From Leptospira sp. (GTDB lineage Bacteria; Spirochaetota; Leptospiria; Leptospirales; Leptospiraceae), in the NCBI GenBank assembly GCA_009991425.1, contig JAACWH010000034.1:30156-94155 (forward strand): DNA of 64,000 nt. The letters run 5' to 3'. Shown one piece after another: positions 29,156 to 39,811 of this stretch (positions are counted from its first letter, which is position 1; each line of letters opens with the position of its first letter). Under the pieces are notes generated by a model that saw only the letters and a program-made list of their open reading frames with translations, was not told the DNA's origin and searched no databases. A program made the position numbers and the translations under genes.

Positions 29156-31318
29156 TTAAGAATTTTTCTTCCGTTTCCCAAGTCTTTTCAATTCCCTTGC
29201 ACGACGGATCATAATTTCTCGCATACTGAAATGAAATACAGGCGCTGAATCAACAATAGTTCGTATTTCTTCGCTATCTATCTTGAGGATTATTCCAGGT
29301 TTTCTTGCTGTAACGGTTGCATTACGAACGGTATCATCTATTGAACGATATTCCCCAAACATTTCTCCTGCATATAAGTCTCTTACCTTAATATCATTGT
29401 GCCTTACGCTAAATTCTCCATTTATAATAATATAGAATCCTTGCTCTTTACTGCCTTGTGCGACAATAGTTTCTCCTTCACTGACTTCTAAACGTTTTGC
29501 GGAGCGTGCAATTCGATCGTTCACATTGTCCGCAAATTCACTAAACGGGTTGGATTTCTCTATTTCCGAACGTATCAACCAAAGTTTCTTTAAGCCTTCA
29601 ATTCGATTCTCATCTTTAATAAAATGATAGAACAGTCTTTCTTCAATCGCACAGAGTACAACAGGAGTGCTTGCAACGATAGATGCAGATCGAATTTTAT
29701 TCTCGTCTAGAACAGCCATTTCTCCCACAAAATCTCCTGCTTCCTTGAAGGCTTTGATATCTAATCTTTTTCCATCATGAACCATCACAGAACATCTTCC
29801 TGCCAGTATAATATAGATTAAACCATTGGATGGCTCATTTTGTTTAAAGATCACATCGCCTGCATTGATATGAACGATATGAAAATTATTCATAAGTGCT
29901 GAAGCCCAATGGTGCGAAATATTTTTGAAAGAATCTGCAAGAATCTGCATTGTTCGAATAAGATAAGAATCCTTAGAACCAGTAAGAATTGTATATCTTT
30001 TGCCTGCAACAGCATGGGAAAAAGTTGCATCAAACTCAGAAGGTAATTTCTCTAAATGCATAAATACGATTCGATCTGACTTAGAGCTAAGTGCATCCTT
30101 GGGATCACCGTGCAGAATGCCCATCCCACCATCTGCAAATAGAATGTCGTATTTCTCAGTATATTTTTTCTGTATCAATTCGAATTTTTCTTTTCGAACA
30201 ATTCCTTTTGCAACTAAATCTTCAATATCATGAAAAGATTTATTATCTCCAATAAAAACTATACTCTTATCTTCGCCACGATCCTTCATACGAAAGGTAG
30301 CGCCTATAGTTGGAATAGAGTGCACTGTGTAATGCGGCTCTATCTGTAGACCAAAGAATTCAGTTGTCTCTCCTACATTCACTTCAATAAACTCGAACAT
30401 TTTAGCTAAGTCTTCCATGGGAAGAAGAGTCTGAAGAGAAAGCTTAATCATAGCCATCCAGAAAATCTCTTTAGTAGTGATGAGTTTGATTTTATTCGAA
30501 AGGCGTATCAAAGGAAAAATATTACAATGATCATCGTGAATATGCGTTAAGAATATAGAACGTATTTCTGTTGTTGAAATGCCTCTAGCATTCAATGCTT
30601 GTTGCAAATAGGGAGGACAGTCAATTAACATAAGTTCAGAGTTGTAATGAAGTAAAAGAGATGAACAAGGCTTATCGGTAATAAAACCGGAAGCGCCACC
30701 TAATACAGTAGCTCCAAAATGAATAGGAACATTGCTTACGAAATCATTTCTTAAGTCATAAGGAGGATTCTGTTCTTTGTCAAATCGTATATCAACTGTT
30801 TGCCCTTCGATGTTAAACTGATCCACTCCTGTGTGCTCAATTGTAACTCCATCGGCTAGGACTGCTTTGCCCGATTCGAAGGGGATGAATTCTACAAAAT
30901 CATCAATAGAAAGTTCATTTCCATTTTTATCTTTCAAAGCCATGGCTCGTGATTCATTATAAAGATCATCAAACCAATAATATCCACCTAATTCTTGGTA
31001 TTCTTTGCGAGTAGGGCCAAGTAAGGTAAGCCTAAGCAATTTCCGATTAGCTTTGATATGAAGAGGTGTCCCTATGATGCGGAGCTTTTTGCCTTTGAAG
31101 AAATTGCCCTGAACAAATAAAAATGAATAAAGAGGAAATTCTGTACAATTCTGAAGAACGTCATAGCGATAGGCTGTATCAGGGAGAACAATAGTATCAG
31201 GTGGAGGACATTTCTGGTGGTCTAAGAATTTTATGACCTCAGGAGGACAGCCGAAGAGAATAGTATTTTCAGGAGTTCGTGCAACTTGTACACCAGGAAT
31301 GATTGATAGTATTTCCAT
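29156..31318 (-). CDS. Metallo-beta-lactamase-fold protein fused to two cyclic nucleotide-binding domains
   Basis: THIHDDHCNIFPL (HxHxDH), VFIGDNKSFHD; two cNMP domains AGDVIFKQNEPSNGLIYIILAGRCSVMV...GDFVGEMAVLDENKIRSASIVA and EGETIVAQGSKEQGFYIIINGEFSV...AGEMFGEYRSIDDTVRNATVTA. Confidence 0.88.
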   Translation of the reverse strand: MEILSIIPGVQVARTPENTILFGCPPEVIKFLDHQKCPPPDTIVLPDTAYRYDVLQNCTEFPLYSFLFVQGNFFKGKKLRIIGTPLHIKANRKLLRLTLLGPTRKEYQELGGYYWFDDLYNESRAMALKDKNGNELSIDDFVEFIPFESGKAVLADGVTIEHTGVDQFNIEGQTVDIRFDKEQNPPYDLRNDFVSNVPIHFGATVLGGASGFITDKPCSSLLLHYNSELMLIDCPPYLQQALNARGISTTEIRSIFLTHIHDDHCNIFPLIRLSNKIKLITTKEIFWMAMIKLSLQTLLPMEDLAKMFEFIEVNVGETTEFFGLQIEPHYTVHSIPTIGATFRMKDRGEDKSIVFIGDNKSFHDIEDLVAKGIVRKEKFELIQKKYTEKYDILFADGGMGILHGDPKDALSSKSDRIVFMHLEKLPSEFDATFSHAVAGKRYTILTGSKDSYLIRTMQILADSFKNISHHWASALMNNFHIVHINAGDVIFKQNEPSNGLIYIILAGRCSVMVHDGKRLDIKAFKEAGDFVGEMAVLDENKIRSASIVASTPVVLCAIEERLFYHFIKDENRIEGLKKLWLIRSEIEKSNPFSEFADNVNDRIARSAKRLEVSEGETIVAQGSKEQGFYIIINGEFSVRHNDIKVRDLYAGEMFGEYRSIDDTVRNATVTARKPGIILKIDSEEIRTIVDSAPVFHFSMREIMIRRARELKRLGKRKKNS

Positions 31319-31469
31319 AAAAATTAAATTACCCTATGTAAATATCGGCAATTGAATCGCTAATCTTCTCCCGCAGTGCACAAAATGATTTATAGAAGTA
31401 ATCGGATTGTAATATTTTTGTAATAAATATCCTATGTAATTAACTCATACAAAAATCTGGAGTATATTC

Positions 31470-32312
31470 ATGTCTACCATTCGCGTTCCAAAATTAGCAA
31501 TCAAGCTAATGACCTATTCTATCATTCTATCTGCTGGGCTCTACTTCATCGCACCTTCATTGCAGTCTCAAGAAGCGCAACCAAATACAACAAGTGAAGT
31601 TTCCCAAGAAGAGGGAACTGAGACAGCTACTAAAGCTCCTGAGCCTGAAGAAAAAGTTGAAGCTCCTAAAGCAAAGATTGGATTCGTTGATTTATTTGTA
31701 ACTGGTGGTTGGTCTATGTGGCCGCTCCTTTTGGCTTCCATTGTTGCCATGGGAATCATTTTCGAGAGAATGTATTTTTTCTTCACAACTAAGTTAATCG
31801 CAAAAGGTTACAACCAAGATTTACAAGATGCAATCGACGCAGGTGGACTTGCTGGTGCTGAAAAATACTTAGCAGCTAGCAGTGACCAAAGAATCACTGA
31901 AGTTCTTGTGAATGGTATGGAAGTATCTCAAAATGATCCTGAAATTTTTTCCCAAGGTGTTGAAAGAGAAGCAGGTGAAATCATCACTCTATTAGAAAAG
32001 GGCTTGGTAGTTCTCGCGGCAGTTTCGACTATCGCTCCATTGATTGGATTCTTAGGAACTGTATCTGGTATGATCAATGCCTTCGATGCAATTGCAAATG
32101 CTGACCAAGTAAATGCAAAAGTAGTTGCTGGTGGTATCAAGGAAGCGCTTATCACTACAGCAGCAGGTTTGATAGTAGCGATTCCAGCTATGGTCTTTTA
32201 CCAATACCTAACATCAAGAGTAAATGCATTTACATCTGAAGTAGAAGAAGCAGCTAACAAGATTTATAAAGAATACCTAAAGAAAAAAGCTACCGTTAAA
32301 ACTGGTAACTAA
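31470..32312 (+). CDS. exbB: MotA/TolQ/ExbB proton channel family protein
   Basis: [32 protein letters not shown] and [29 protein letters not shown]. Confidence 0.92.
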   Translation: MSTIRVPKLAIKLMTYSIILSAGLYFIAPSLQSQEAQPNTTSEVSQEEGTETATKAPEPEEKVEAPKAKIGFVDLFVTGGWSMWPLLLASIVAMGIIFERMYFFFTTKLIAKGYNQDLQDAIDAGGLAGAEKYLAASSDQRITEVLVNGMEVSQNDPEIFSQGVEREAGEIITLLEKGLVVLAAVSTIAPLIGFLGTVSGMINAFDAIANADQVNAKVVAGGIKEALITTAAGLIVAIPAMVFYQYLTSRVNAFTSEVEEAANKIYKEYLKKKATVKTGN

Positions 32313-32314
32313 TC

Positions 32315-32734
32315 ATGGTTAAACTTAAGAAAAAGAAAGATTTGGAGGAGATATCAGCGGCATCCATGTCGGATATTGCCTTCCTTCTTCTTGTATTTTT
32401 TATGGTGACAGCCGTTTTCTTTGTGAAGGAAGGACTGAACATAAGCCTCCCTAAGAAAAATTCTGAACCAGTGCCTTTCCTTAGAAAGAATGTTTATGAA
32501 ATTCTTGTTACCCAAGATAAATATAAAATGCGTAATACATCTTTCGGAACAAAGGAATTTACTGATCTCAAAGAATTCAGAAACGAATTGAACAAATTAG
32601 AAATCCCTCAACTCAGTGAGAAGCTTGCTCTTATTGTAACAACGGGAGATACTAAGTATGGAAAGATGCTTGATGCACTTTCTGCAGTTCAACTTAGGGG
32701 ATTTGAAAAAATCTCTGTAAGGAAGATGAAATAA
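32315..32734 (+). CDS. exbD: Biopolymer transporter ExbD/TolR family
   Basis: [35 protein letters not shown]. Confidence 0.92.
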   Translation: MVKLKKKKDLEEISAASMSDIAFLLLVFFMVTAVFFVKEGLNISLPKKNSEPVPFLRKNVYEILVTQDKYKMRNTSFGTKEFTDLKEFRNELNKLEIPQLSEKLALIVTTGDTKYGKMLDALSAVQLRGFEKISVRKMK

Positions 32735-32735
32735 T

Positions 32736-33164
32736 ATGCTTAAAAGAAAAAGGAATCCTCCAACAGTTCCCGTAAGTTCGATGGCAGATATTGCCTTCTT
32801 ACTTTTGGTTTTCTTTATGGTAACTTCTGTACTTGATACTGATCCTGATATTCCTATTGAACTTCCCGATGTTCCAGGTGGAGAGCAGTTGAACAAGAAG
32901 GTAGCCAATCTCTATCTTAGCGCGGATAAAGAGCGAACCATTTATTATAATTCAATTCCTAAGACTATGAATGAAGCTATGAACGAGATCAAAGCAAAGC
33001 TTATGACCACTCCAGATCTGAAAGTGTTAGTTCATGCGGATCAGAATCTTCGTTATGAAGAGATTGATGCGACCTTTGAATTGTTAAAAGAAGTCGGCGC
33101 CTTGAAAGTTTCATTGGTTACAAAGACAACTCAGGGTGGCGGACTCAAGGGGAATGGACTGTGA
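32736..33164 (+). CDS. exbD: Biopolymer transporter ExbD/TolR family, second copy
   Basis: [35 protein letters not shown]. Confidence 0.92.
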   Translation: MLKRKRNPPTVPVSSMADIAFLLLVFFMVTSVLDTDPDIPIELPDVPGGEQLNKKVANLYLSADKERTIYYNSIPKTMNEAMNEIKAKLMTTPDLKVLVHADQNLRYEEIDATFELLKEVGALKVSLVTKTTQGGGLKGNGL

Positions 33165-33763
33165 CAGAAACCGAAGTACAAACTGTACAAATCCAAAGAA
33201 CCACCAAACAAAAGATTCATAGGTTCATTGAACGATACCGTCTTGAAACGGGTATAGCCCTTTCGACATTGATTCAAGCTCTAGTAATCTTCTTTTGGTA
33301 TACACCTGCTTTTGAATATGATAACCTTGACAATCTTGTCGAAGAAGTTGCCTTCATTGACAGTGTCTCCATCCAAGAGCCAGCCGATGCCCAATTGGAT
33401 GACGGAGATTTTGAATTAACTGATAAGGAAAAGGTTGAGAAAAAAGAAGATCCAAGGATTGCCTCTGCTTCTGATCCTATCGTTTCTGGTGCAACAAGTC
33501 CAGTGGATTTAACTCCCAATCTCAAACCAGAATATACTCCAGAAGCAAAATCTGCTGGAATTACAGGAACATTGACATTGGAGATGATAATTTCTGAAAC
33601 AGGGGAAGTCTTAAGAGTTCGCTCTGTAGGTAAGAAATTGGGTTCAGGCTTAGAAGAAGCTGCGATCTCAACTTTTCGAAGAAAGAAATTTTCACCTTCG
33701 ATTTTGCAAGGCAAAGCAATTACTGTAAAAGTTCTTGTGCCCGTAAGATTTACTTTGAATTAA
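33161..33763 (+). CDS. tonB: TonB family energy transducer
   Basis: Single TM near N-terminus; C-terminal [64 protein letters not shown]. Confidence 0.88.
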   Translation: MTETEVQTVQIQRTTKQKIHRFIERYRLETGIALSTLIQALVIFFWYTPAFEYDNLDNLVEEVAFIDSVSIQEPADAQLDDGDFELTDKEKVEKKEDPRIASASDPIVSGATSPVDLTPNLKPEYTPEAKSAGITGTLTLEMIISETGEVLRVRSVGKKLGSGLEEAAISTFRRKKFSPSILQGKAITVKVLVPVRFTLN

Positions 33764-33774
33764 AAGGATAATGT

Positions 33775-34668
33775 ATGAAACAATCGCTAATTATTTTACT
33801 AACAATAGTTTTGTTTAATTGCGGACCTAAAGAGGTTATAACCATTACAGGATCCGAGACCATGCACGGTATGGCAGAATACCTGGGCAATGAATTTGAG
33901 AAAGAAAATTCCAAGATTAAAGTTCAGGTTTTTGGTGGTGGTTCGCTAGAGGGTATAACCAAGCTCATCAGCGGAGAAACAAATATTGCACTCTCATCTA
34001 GAGATTTGCAAGAGAAGGAACTTGCAAGCCTTAGTAAAAAGGGAGACTTAGAAAAGTTAACCATTGCTTATGACGGAGTTGCCATTGTCGTTCATCCAAG
34101 TAATCCTATAGCAAAATTAGATTTGAAATCTATTTCTAATATCTTCCAAGGGAAGATTCAGAATTGGAAGCAAGTAGGCGGCTTGGATAAACCTATCCAG
34201 GTTATAGTTCGTAACGACAAAAGCGGAACTCTCAGTTATTTTACTGATCATATCTTAAAACAAAAAGATCTTGGCATTAAGGAATTTGAAAAGAACAAGA
34301 ACAATGATTATATTAGTTCAGCGAAAACTGTTTCAGACAATAATGACATGGCAGATTTTATCGCAAAGAACCCAAACGCAATTGGTTTCATGGGCATGGG
34401 CTCCGCAAATTTGGAAAATAAAGGCAAATTGAAAGCACTTTCCTATGCGATTCAACCAAGTGATCCATTCATAGAACCTAGCATTGAAAATGTCTACAAT
34501 AGAAAGTATAGAATGTCTAGAGCTTTGTATATGATTTATAGAGCTGATAGCCATGAGAAAGTGGATGCCTTCTCTTCCTTTCTTACAAGCGAAGTAGGCC
34601 AAGAACTCATCTTGAAACGTGGATATTTGAGAGCAAGCCTTCCTGAAGTTGAAGTAAAAGCAGAGTAA
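33775..34668 (+). CDS. PstS-like phosphate-type substrate-binding lipoprotein
   Basis: Lipobox FNCGP; ITGSETMHGMAEYLGNEFEKENSKIKVQVFGGGSLEGITKLISGETNIALSSRDL; VRNDKSGTLSYF. Confidence 0.85.
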   Translation: MKQSLIILLTIVLFNCGPKEVITITGSETMHGMAEYLGNEFEKENSKIKVQVFGGGSLEGITKLISGETNIALSSRDLQEKELASLSKKGDLEKLTIAYDGVAIVVHPSNPIAKLDLKSISNIFQGKIQNWKQVGGLDKPIQVIVRNDKSGTLSYFTDHILKQKDLGIKEFEKNKNNDYISSAKTVSDNNDMADFIAKNPNAIGFMGMGSANLENKGKLKALSYAIQPSDPFIEPSIENVYNRKYRMSRALYMIYRADSHEKVDAFSSFLTSEVGQELILKRGYLRASLPEVEVKAE

Positions 34669-34786
34669 TTAAGCGGTATTCATAATTTGCGTTCGAATTG
34701 AATTCTCTTAGAGAATCATATATGGATGTGAAAATTTTTTAAAATTTCAGGTTTTAAAATAAGCAAGTTCTGAAAACCTGGAACCA

Positions 34787-36592
34787 ATGGATTGGAAACC
34801 TAGGATACGATCTGCTTTAGGAGTTCGTGGTCCCAAAAGCCTTTATGTATATGCTGTCTTAATTGGCGTATTATCAGGCTTAGGTGCTTACGCTTTTGCC
34901 TATGGACTCGCTAATGCAGAACATTTGGTTCAGACTATTTGGATGGGTTGGAACAAATCGCATCCGGCTGGAGAACCATCAATGGGTCACCCAACCTCAG
35001 CCTTTCATAGAGAATATCTTTTATTCCTACCAGCACTTGGTGGTCTCATAACAGGATGCATTACATTTTTTCTTTGTAAGGATGCCCAAGGCACAGGAAC
35101 GGATGCTATGATCAATGCCTTTCATTACAATGAAGGAAAAATCAGCGGCAAGGTTCCATTTTATAAAGCTATAACTACAATTATAACATTAACAACCGGA
35201 GGAAGTGCCGGTAAGGAAGGTCCAACTGCTCAAATTGGAGCAGGGATAGGCTCAAGCATAGGAAAGTTTTTGGGAGTGGGAGCTCGTGCAAGACGTACGC
35301 TTCTATTAGCTGGAACTGCTGGTGGATTGGGAGCAATTTTTCGTGCGCCTTTCGGTGGCGCTTTGACGGCTGTAGAAGTCGTATATAAGGAAGATATAGA
35401 AAGTGATTCACTCGTTCCATGTATCATTTCTTCAGTATCCGCGTATCTTGTGTTTACTGGTATTGTTGGAAGTGGTTCAGTATTCCATGTCGGAAATGTC
35501 GGTCTCAAAAGCTATTACGAATTAATTTATTATTTTTGTTTGGGGATTCTATGTTACGGAGTCGGATTCATTTTTGTAAAACTTTTCAATTTCATAGAAG
35601 GATATTTCACGAAGTGGACAATCCATCCTATTCTAAAACCTGCTATAGGTGGAATGATTATTGGGCCATTTGTCTATCTCATTCCTGAACTTACAGGGAC
35701 AGGTTTTGGGCTTTTGCAAGAAATTATTGATGGTAAACCTATTCCCAATTGGACTTCTAATGCTGATCTTGCATCCTTCTTTCTTACTGTAGCCTTCCTG
35801 AAGATTATTACGACTTCATTTACTATTGGCTCTGGTGGGTCGGGTGGAGTCTTTGGTCCATCCTTATTTATAGGAGGAATGTTAGGTGGTTTCGTCGGCT
35901 GTGTGGCAAGAATTATTTCACCTGATTTAGAATTCAATATACCATCTTTTGTCTTGGTTGGTATGGGTGCATTTTTTGCAGGAGTAGCAAAGGCACCTGT
36001 GGCAGGTATGGTGATGGTCTGTGATATGATTGGATCATATGCTTTACTTCCCCCTTTAATGATAGTCTCAGTAATCACAGGAGTTCTTTCGAATCGATTT
36101 TCTATATACAAAGGCCAGGTCGTAAATCGTTTTCATTCTCCATCACACCATTGGGATATGAACCAGGATATAATGGAAAGAATGTTAATCTCTTCCATGT
36201 TCAAGGAATTTAGAAAATCAGCCATAGTAAAAGGTTCTACCCTACTTAAGAATTTAGATCGTCTTTCGAGTAAAATCCAAGCGAGTGATTTCATTGTTGT
36301 AGATGAGGAAAACAAATACAAAGGAACTATCTCTCTTAGGAAAAACCGATTAACAGATGAATACGAGAACTTAGTTGATAATTTAATTACAATTGATGAT
36401 GTTGCAGAACTCACACCAACTGTAAGGCCTCAGGAATCTTTAGGCAAGGCATTAAAATACATTGTTGATTATGATGTGGATAAGGTTGCTGTATTAGATT
36501 CTGATGATTCGGTTCTTGGATATCTAAGATATATAGATTTATTTCGTATGTATCATGAAGAAATTAAAAACCATTCTCGCATTAAGGAGTAG
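34787..36592 (+). CDS. ClC-family chloride channel/transporter with C-terminal CBS domain pair
   Basis: GGSAGKEGPTAQIGAGIGS, GTAGGLGAIFRAPFGGALTAVEV, GSGGSGGVFGPSLFIGGMLGG; CBS-like C-terminus. Confidence 0.95.
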   Translation: MDWKPRIRSALGVRGPKSLYVYAVLIGVLSGLGAYAFAYGLANAEHLVQTIWMGWNKSHPAGEPSMGHPTSAFHREYLLFLPALGGLITGCITFFLCKDAQGTGTDAMINAFHYNEGKISGKVPFYKAITTIITLTTGGSAGKEGPTAQIGAGIGSSIGKFLGVGARARRTLLLAGTAGGLGAIFRAPFGGALTAVEVVYKEDIESDSLVPCIISSVSAYLVFTGIVGSGSVFHVGNVGLKSYYELIYYFCLGILCYGVGFIFVKLFNFIEGYFTKWTIHPILKPAIGGMIIGPFVYLIPELTGTGFGLLQEIIDGKPIPNWTSNADLASFFLTVAFLKIITTSFTIGSGGSGGVFGPSLFIGGMLGGFVGCVARIISPDLEFNIPSFVLVGMGAFFAGVAKAPVAGMVMVCDMIGSYALLPPLMIVSVITGVLSNRFSIYKGQVVNRFHSPSHHWDMNQDIMERMLISSMFKEFRKSAIVKGSTLLKNLDRLSSKIQASDFIVVDEENKYKGTISLRKNRLTDEYENLVDNLITIDDVAELTPTVRPQESLGKALKYIVDYDVDKVAVLDSDDSVLGYLRYIDLFRMYHEEIKNHSRIKE

Positions 36593-36608
36593 CAAATATT
36601 AGCTGATA

Positions 36609-37172
36609 ATGTTTCTAACAAGTTTTAAAAATATGAAAAAAATCCAAAAATTTTTAATACCCATCAATTTATTTTTTTTAACAAATTGTTCATTGCTTCA
36701 TTTTACAAAAGATGAACCGCCTCCAGTTGAAAAAAAAGTTGTGATTATTCAGACCCAATATCCTAAGCCATTAGTAGGGAGAGTTGAATGGATAGATATG
36801 CCAGAGTTTCAACTTCGTATTCGCTCTCGTATTGATACTGGAGCTAAATCTTGCTCGCTACATGCAACGAATATTGTTCCAGAGAAAGAGGGGGATTCAA
36901 TTTTTGTTAGCTACGATACGGTCGGCAATGATGGAAAATCTATGCGATTGAGATCAAAAGTGCTCTATGAGTCAAAAGTCACTAGTACTAATGGTAAGTC
37001 TGAATCTAGATATGTAATTCGTACTAAAGTGAAACTTGGAAAAGTATCTGAGACAGTGAATGTTAACTTAAATGATAGAACAAATCTAACTTACAATTTC
37101 TTGGTGGGAAGAAATTTACTCATGGGTAATTTTGTTGTCGATGTTTCTTCTTCTCATATTTTGGGGGATTAA
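36609..37172 (+). CDS. RimB/COG4067-type retropepsin-like protease (annotated ATP-dependent zinc protease), lipoprotein-like N-terminus
   Basis: GRVEWIDMPEFQLRIRSRIDTGAKSCSLHA (DTGA motif); NCSLLHF lipobox-like; part of a conserved three-gene cluster. Confidence 0.85.
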   Translation: MFLTSFKNMKKIQKFLIPINLFFLTNCSLLHFTKDEPPPVEKKVVIIQTQYPKPLVGRVEWIDMPEFQLRIRSRIDTGAKSCSLHATNIVPEKEGDSIFVSYDTVGNDGKSMRLRSKVLYESKVTSTNGKSESRYVIRTKVKLGKVSETVNVNLNDRTNLTYNFLVGRNLLMGNFVVDVSSSHILGD

Positions 37173-38785
37173 TGAGAAAAGTAATTTATATTCCTGCATT
37201 GATATTAATAGTATTACCAATTCTTTCTATTTTATACAAAATCTATTTTGCTAGGTTATCTTTTATTCCTGTTAGCTTGGACGACATCTGGAATATTGAA
37301 ATTTTAATTTCACCTAAACAAGAATCAAAATACATACAATTGAATTTTCCAATCTTAAAAAACTCAGAAGATCTAGAAGTCATCCAATCTAATTTTGATA
37401 ATAGATCTATGAATTTAGATCTTGAGAGAAAGAGCTATGGAAATCTTGCTAAATGGGAAGCAGAAAACGATGAGGGAGAGACTTATGATGTCCTACAACA
37501 AAAGCCTATCATTTATAATGCTAAAATTAAATTACTTGAAATAGAATATCCAGTGATAGAGAAAGATAATTCTTTGAATTATTCAGCGAAGATCAATAAG
37601 TATCTTAGTTTAAGTCAATATACTAAAGAAGAATTATTGGAAGCCAATCGCTTGATCAAGGCACTTTCTTTTGATGAAAAAGACAAAACAGATAAATCAA
37701 AAGATATCTACTATTTTATCAATGAAGAGATTTTAAATACCTTAAAATCGCTTCCGCTTCAGGAATCAATGTTGCTAAGTCGTGGCTCTAATTATAACAA
37801 ATCTCGAATTTATACCTTACTTAGCAGGCTTGCTGGTGTTCCGACTAGGACAATCATGGGTCTTTATCTTGATCCAAACCAAACAGAGGATGTTGAAGAT
37901 AAATTTAAGATTCAGTATTGGAATGAAGTTTATTTAAATAACCGATGGTTTCCAGTTCTAAGTACGACTGAATATTTCGGAACCAAACCTTCTAATTTTA
38001 TAAGTTTATATAAGAACGCAGATAGAATTTCATCTTCATTCGAAGACGTTAATGCTAATTTCAGTTATAGAATCTATGCTAAACAAGTACAAGCTAACAG
38101 CTATAACTTTAAAGAATACGCTAAGGAAGTAAAAGAATCAGGATCATTCATTAATTTAATTTCCCTCTATGGTTTGCCAATCAACCAACAAAGTTTGTAT
38201 CGCATGATTTTACTTCTTCCGCTTGGTGGTTTGATGCTTTCTGTTTTTAGAAATATAATTGGTATTCCAACGTTTGGAATTTTTACTCCAATCCTTTTAA
38301 CATTATTTTTCTTTGAGTCAGGATTGATTTTTGGTTTAATATTTTTTACACTAATAGTTGCTTTTGGTTTCTTTGAGAGATATATTTTAGATAAATTGTA
38401 TTTACTAGCAGTTCCTAGAATGTCAATCATTTTAACTCTCACAATACTTTCCCTAGTTCTCTTTTCAACATTTACTAACAACTTCCAACTTTTATCAGGA
38501 ATAGGAGTAAATTTATTTCCTATCGTAATTACAACTGTATTCATTGAAAGATTTAGTGTAATGCTAATCGAGGAGGGCAGCTTAAATACGATTATTGCAG
38601 TTTCGGGAACTTTATTTGTTTCAATAATTACATTTGGTTTATTTTTAATTCCGAATCTTTCGATAGTATTTTTCACACATCCAGAATTATTGCTGCTCAT
38701 TGTAGGATTACTTTTAATCTTGGGTGACTACAAAGGCTACCGATTATCTGAACTAATTCGTTTCAATGACTTAGTGAAGGTCTAG
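37172..38785 (+). CDS. Inactive transglutaminase fused to 7TM domain
   Basis: Transglutaminase-like SRLAGVPTRTIMGLYLDPN...WNEVYLNNRWFPV followed by GIPTFGIFTPILLTLFFFESGLIFGLIFF multi-TM region; cluster context. Confidence 0.85.
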   Translation: MRKVIYIPALILIVLPILSILYKIYFARLSFIPVSLDDIWNIEILISPKQESKYIQLNFPILKNSEDLEVIQSNFDNRSMNLDLERKSYGNLAKWEAENDEGETYDVLQQKPIIYNAKIKLLEIEYPVIEKDNSLNYSAKINKYLSLSQYTKEELLEANRLIKALSFDEKDKTDKSKDIYYFINEEILNTLKSLPLQESMLLSRGSNYNKSRIYTLLSRLAGVPTRTIMGLYLDPNQTEDVEDKFKIQYWNEVYLNNRWFPVLSTTEYFGTKPSNFISLYKNADRISSSFEDVNANFSYRIYAKQVQANSYNFKEYAKEVKESGSFINLISLYGLPINQQSLYRMILLLPLGGLMLSVFRNIIGIPTFGIFTPILLTLFFFESGLIFGLIFFTLIVAFGFFERYILDKLYLLAVPRMSIILTLTILSLVLFSTFTNNFQLLSGIGVNLFPIVITTVFIERFSVMLIEEGSLNTIIAVSGTLFVSIITFGLFLIPNLSIVFFTHPELLLLIVGLLLILGDYKGYRLSELIRFNDLVKV

Positions 38786-38790
38786 GAAAA

Positions 38791-39753
38791 ATGTTTTTTC
38801 AAAAGCTTAAGGACTCTGGTATTTTAGGAATGAACCAAAGGATTGGTGAATTTATTTTACCTTTGAATTCTAGAAAGCTTTATCCTTTAGTTGATGACAA
38901 GTCCTTAACTTACGAGGTTTCTAGGAAATTTAATATTCCTATGCCTAAGACGTATTTCGAAATTAAGGAATATGGTGGAATAAAAGATACAGAAAAGAAA
39001 TTAAAAGATATTCCCAATTTTGTAATTAAACCATCAAGAGGTGGTATGGGGAATGGAATTCTTGTTATAAATGATACTTACAAGATGGGAAGTGAAGTTT
39101 ACTACAAGCGTGGTAATAATGTTAAACTAAGAACTCAGGAACTCCACCATCACATTTCGGGTATTTTATCAGGTCTGTATTCCTTAAATGGGAATCCTGA
39201 TAAAGTGATTTTTCAAGAAAAATTAAACTTACATTCAATCTTCCATGGTTTTGTAGACTCTGGAATCCCAGATTTAAGAATCATATTATTTAAAGGCATA
39301 CCCGTATTATCAATGCTACGCTTTCCAACTAAGGATTCAGGAGGAAGAGCTAATCTCCACCAGGGAGCTGTGGGAGTAGGATTGGATATGCTCACAGGGC
39401 GAGCCAATTTCTTGGTTCATCGTAACAAAATGGTTCAAAATTATTCCGAGTTCACCAAGGATATCAAATCTTTTCAAATCCCCGGATGGAATGAAATTTT
39501 ACAATTAGCATCGAAAACCTATGATATGGTAAAGATGGGTTACCTAGGTGTTGATATAGTCTTAGATCCAGATCGAGGGCCAATCTTACTTGAACTTAAT
39601 GCAAGACCAGGACTAGCCATACAGTTAGCAAATCGAATTGGTTTAGGAAAAATTTTGACAAGCATGCAAAAGGATGAACTCGAAATTGATTCCTATCTAG
39701 ATCGAGTTGAATATTGTTTCGAATATTGGAAAAACTACAAGACTGTAATATAA
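38791..39753 (+). CDS. RimK-like alpha-L-glutamate ligase-related ATP-grasp protein
   Basis: FVIKPSRGGMGNGILVI, DLRIILFKGIPVLSMLRFPTKDSGGRANLHQGAVGVGLD, VDIVLDPDRGPILLELNARPGLAIQLAN. Confidence 0.93.
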   Translation: MFFQKLKDSGILGMNQRIGEFILPLNSRKLYPLVDDKSLTYEVSRKFNIPMPKTYFEIKEYGGIKDTEKKLKDIPNFVIKPSRGGMGNGILVINDTYKMGSEVYYKRGNNVKLRTQELHHHISGILSGLYSLNGNPDKVIFQEKLNLHSIFHGFVDSGIPDLRIILFKGIPVLSMLRFPTKDSGGRANLHQGAVGVGLDMLTGRANFLVHRNKMVQNYSEFTKDIKSFQIPGWNEILQLASKTYDMVKMGYLGVDIVLDPDRGPILLELNARPGLAIQLANRIGLGKILTSMQKDELEIDSYLDRVEYCFEYWKNYKTVI

Positions 39754-39811
39754 TATCAAAACCAACCATTTGAATTGACTGGTGTCAAATATATGAGAAT
39801 TTGACTAGAAA

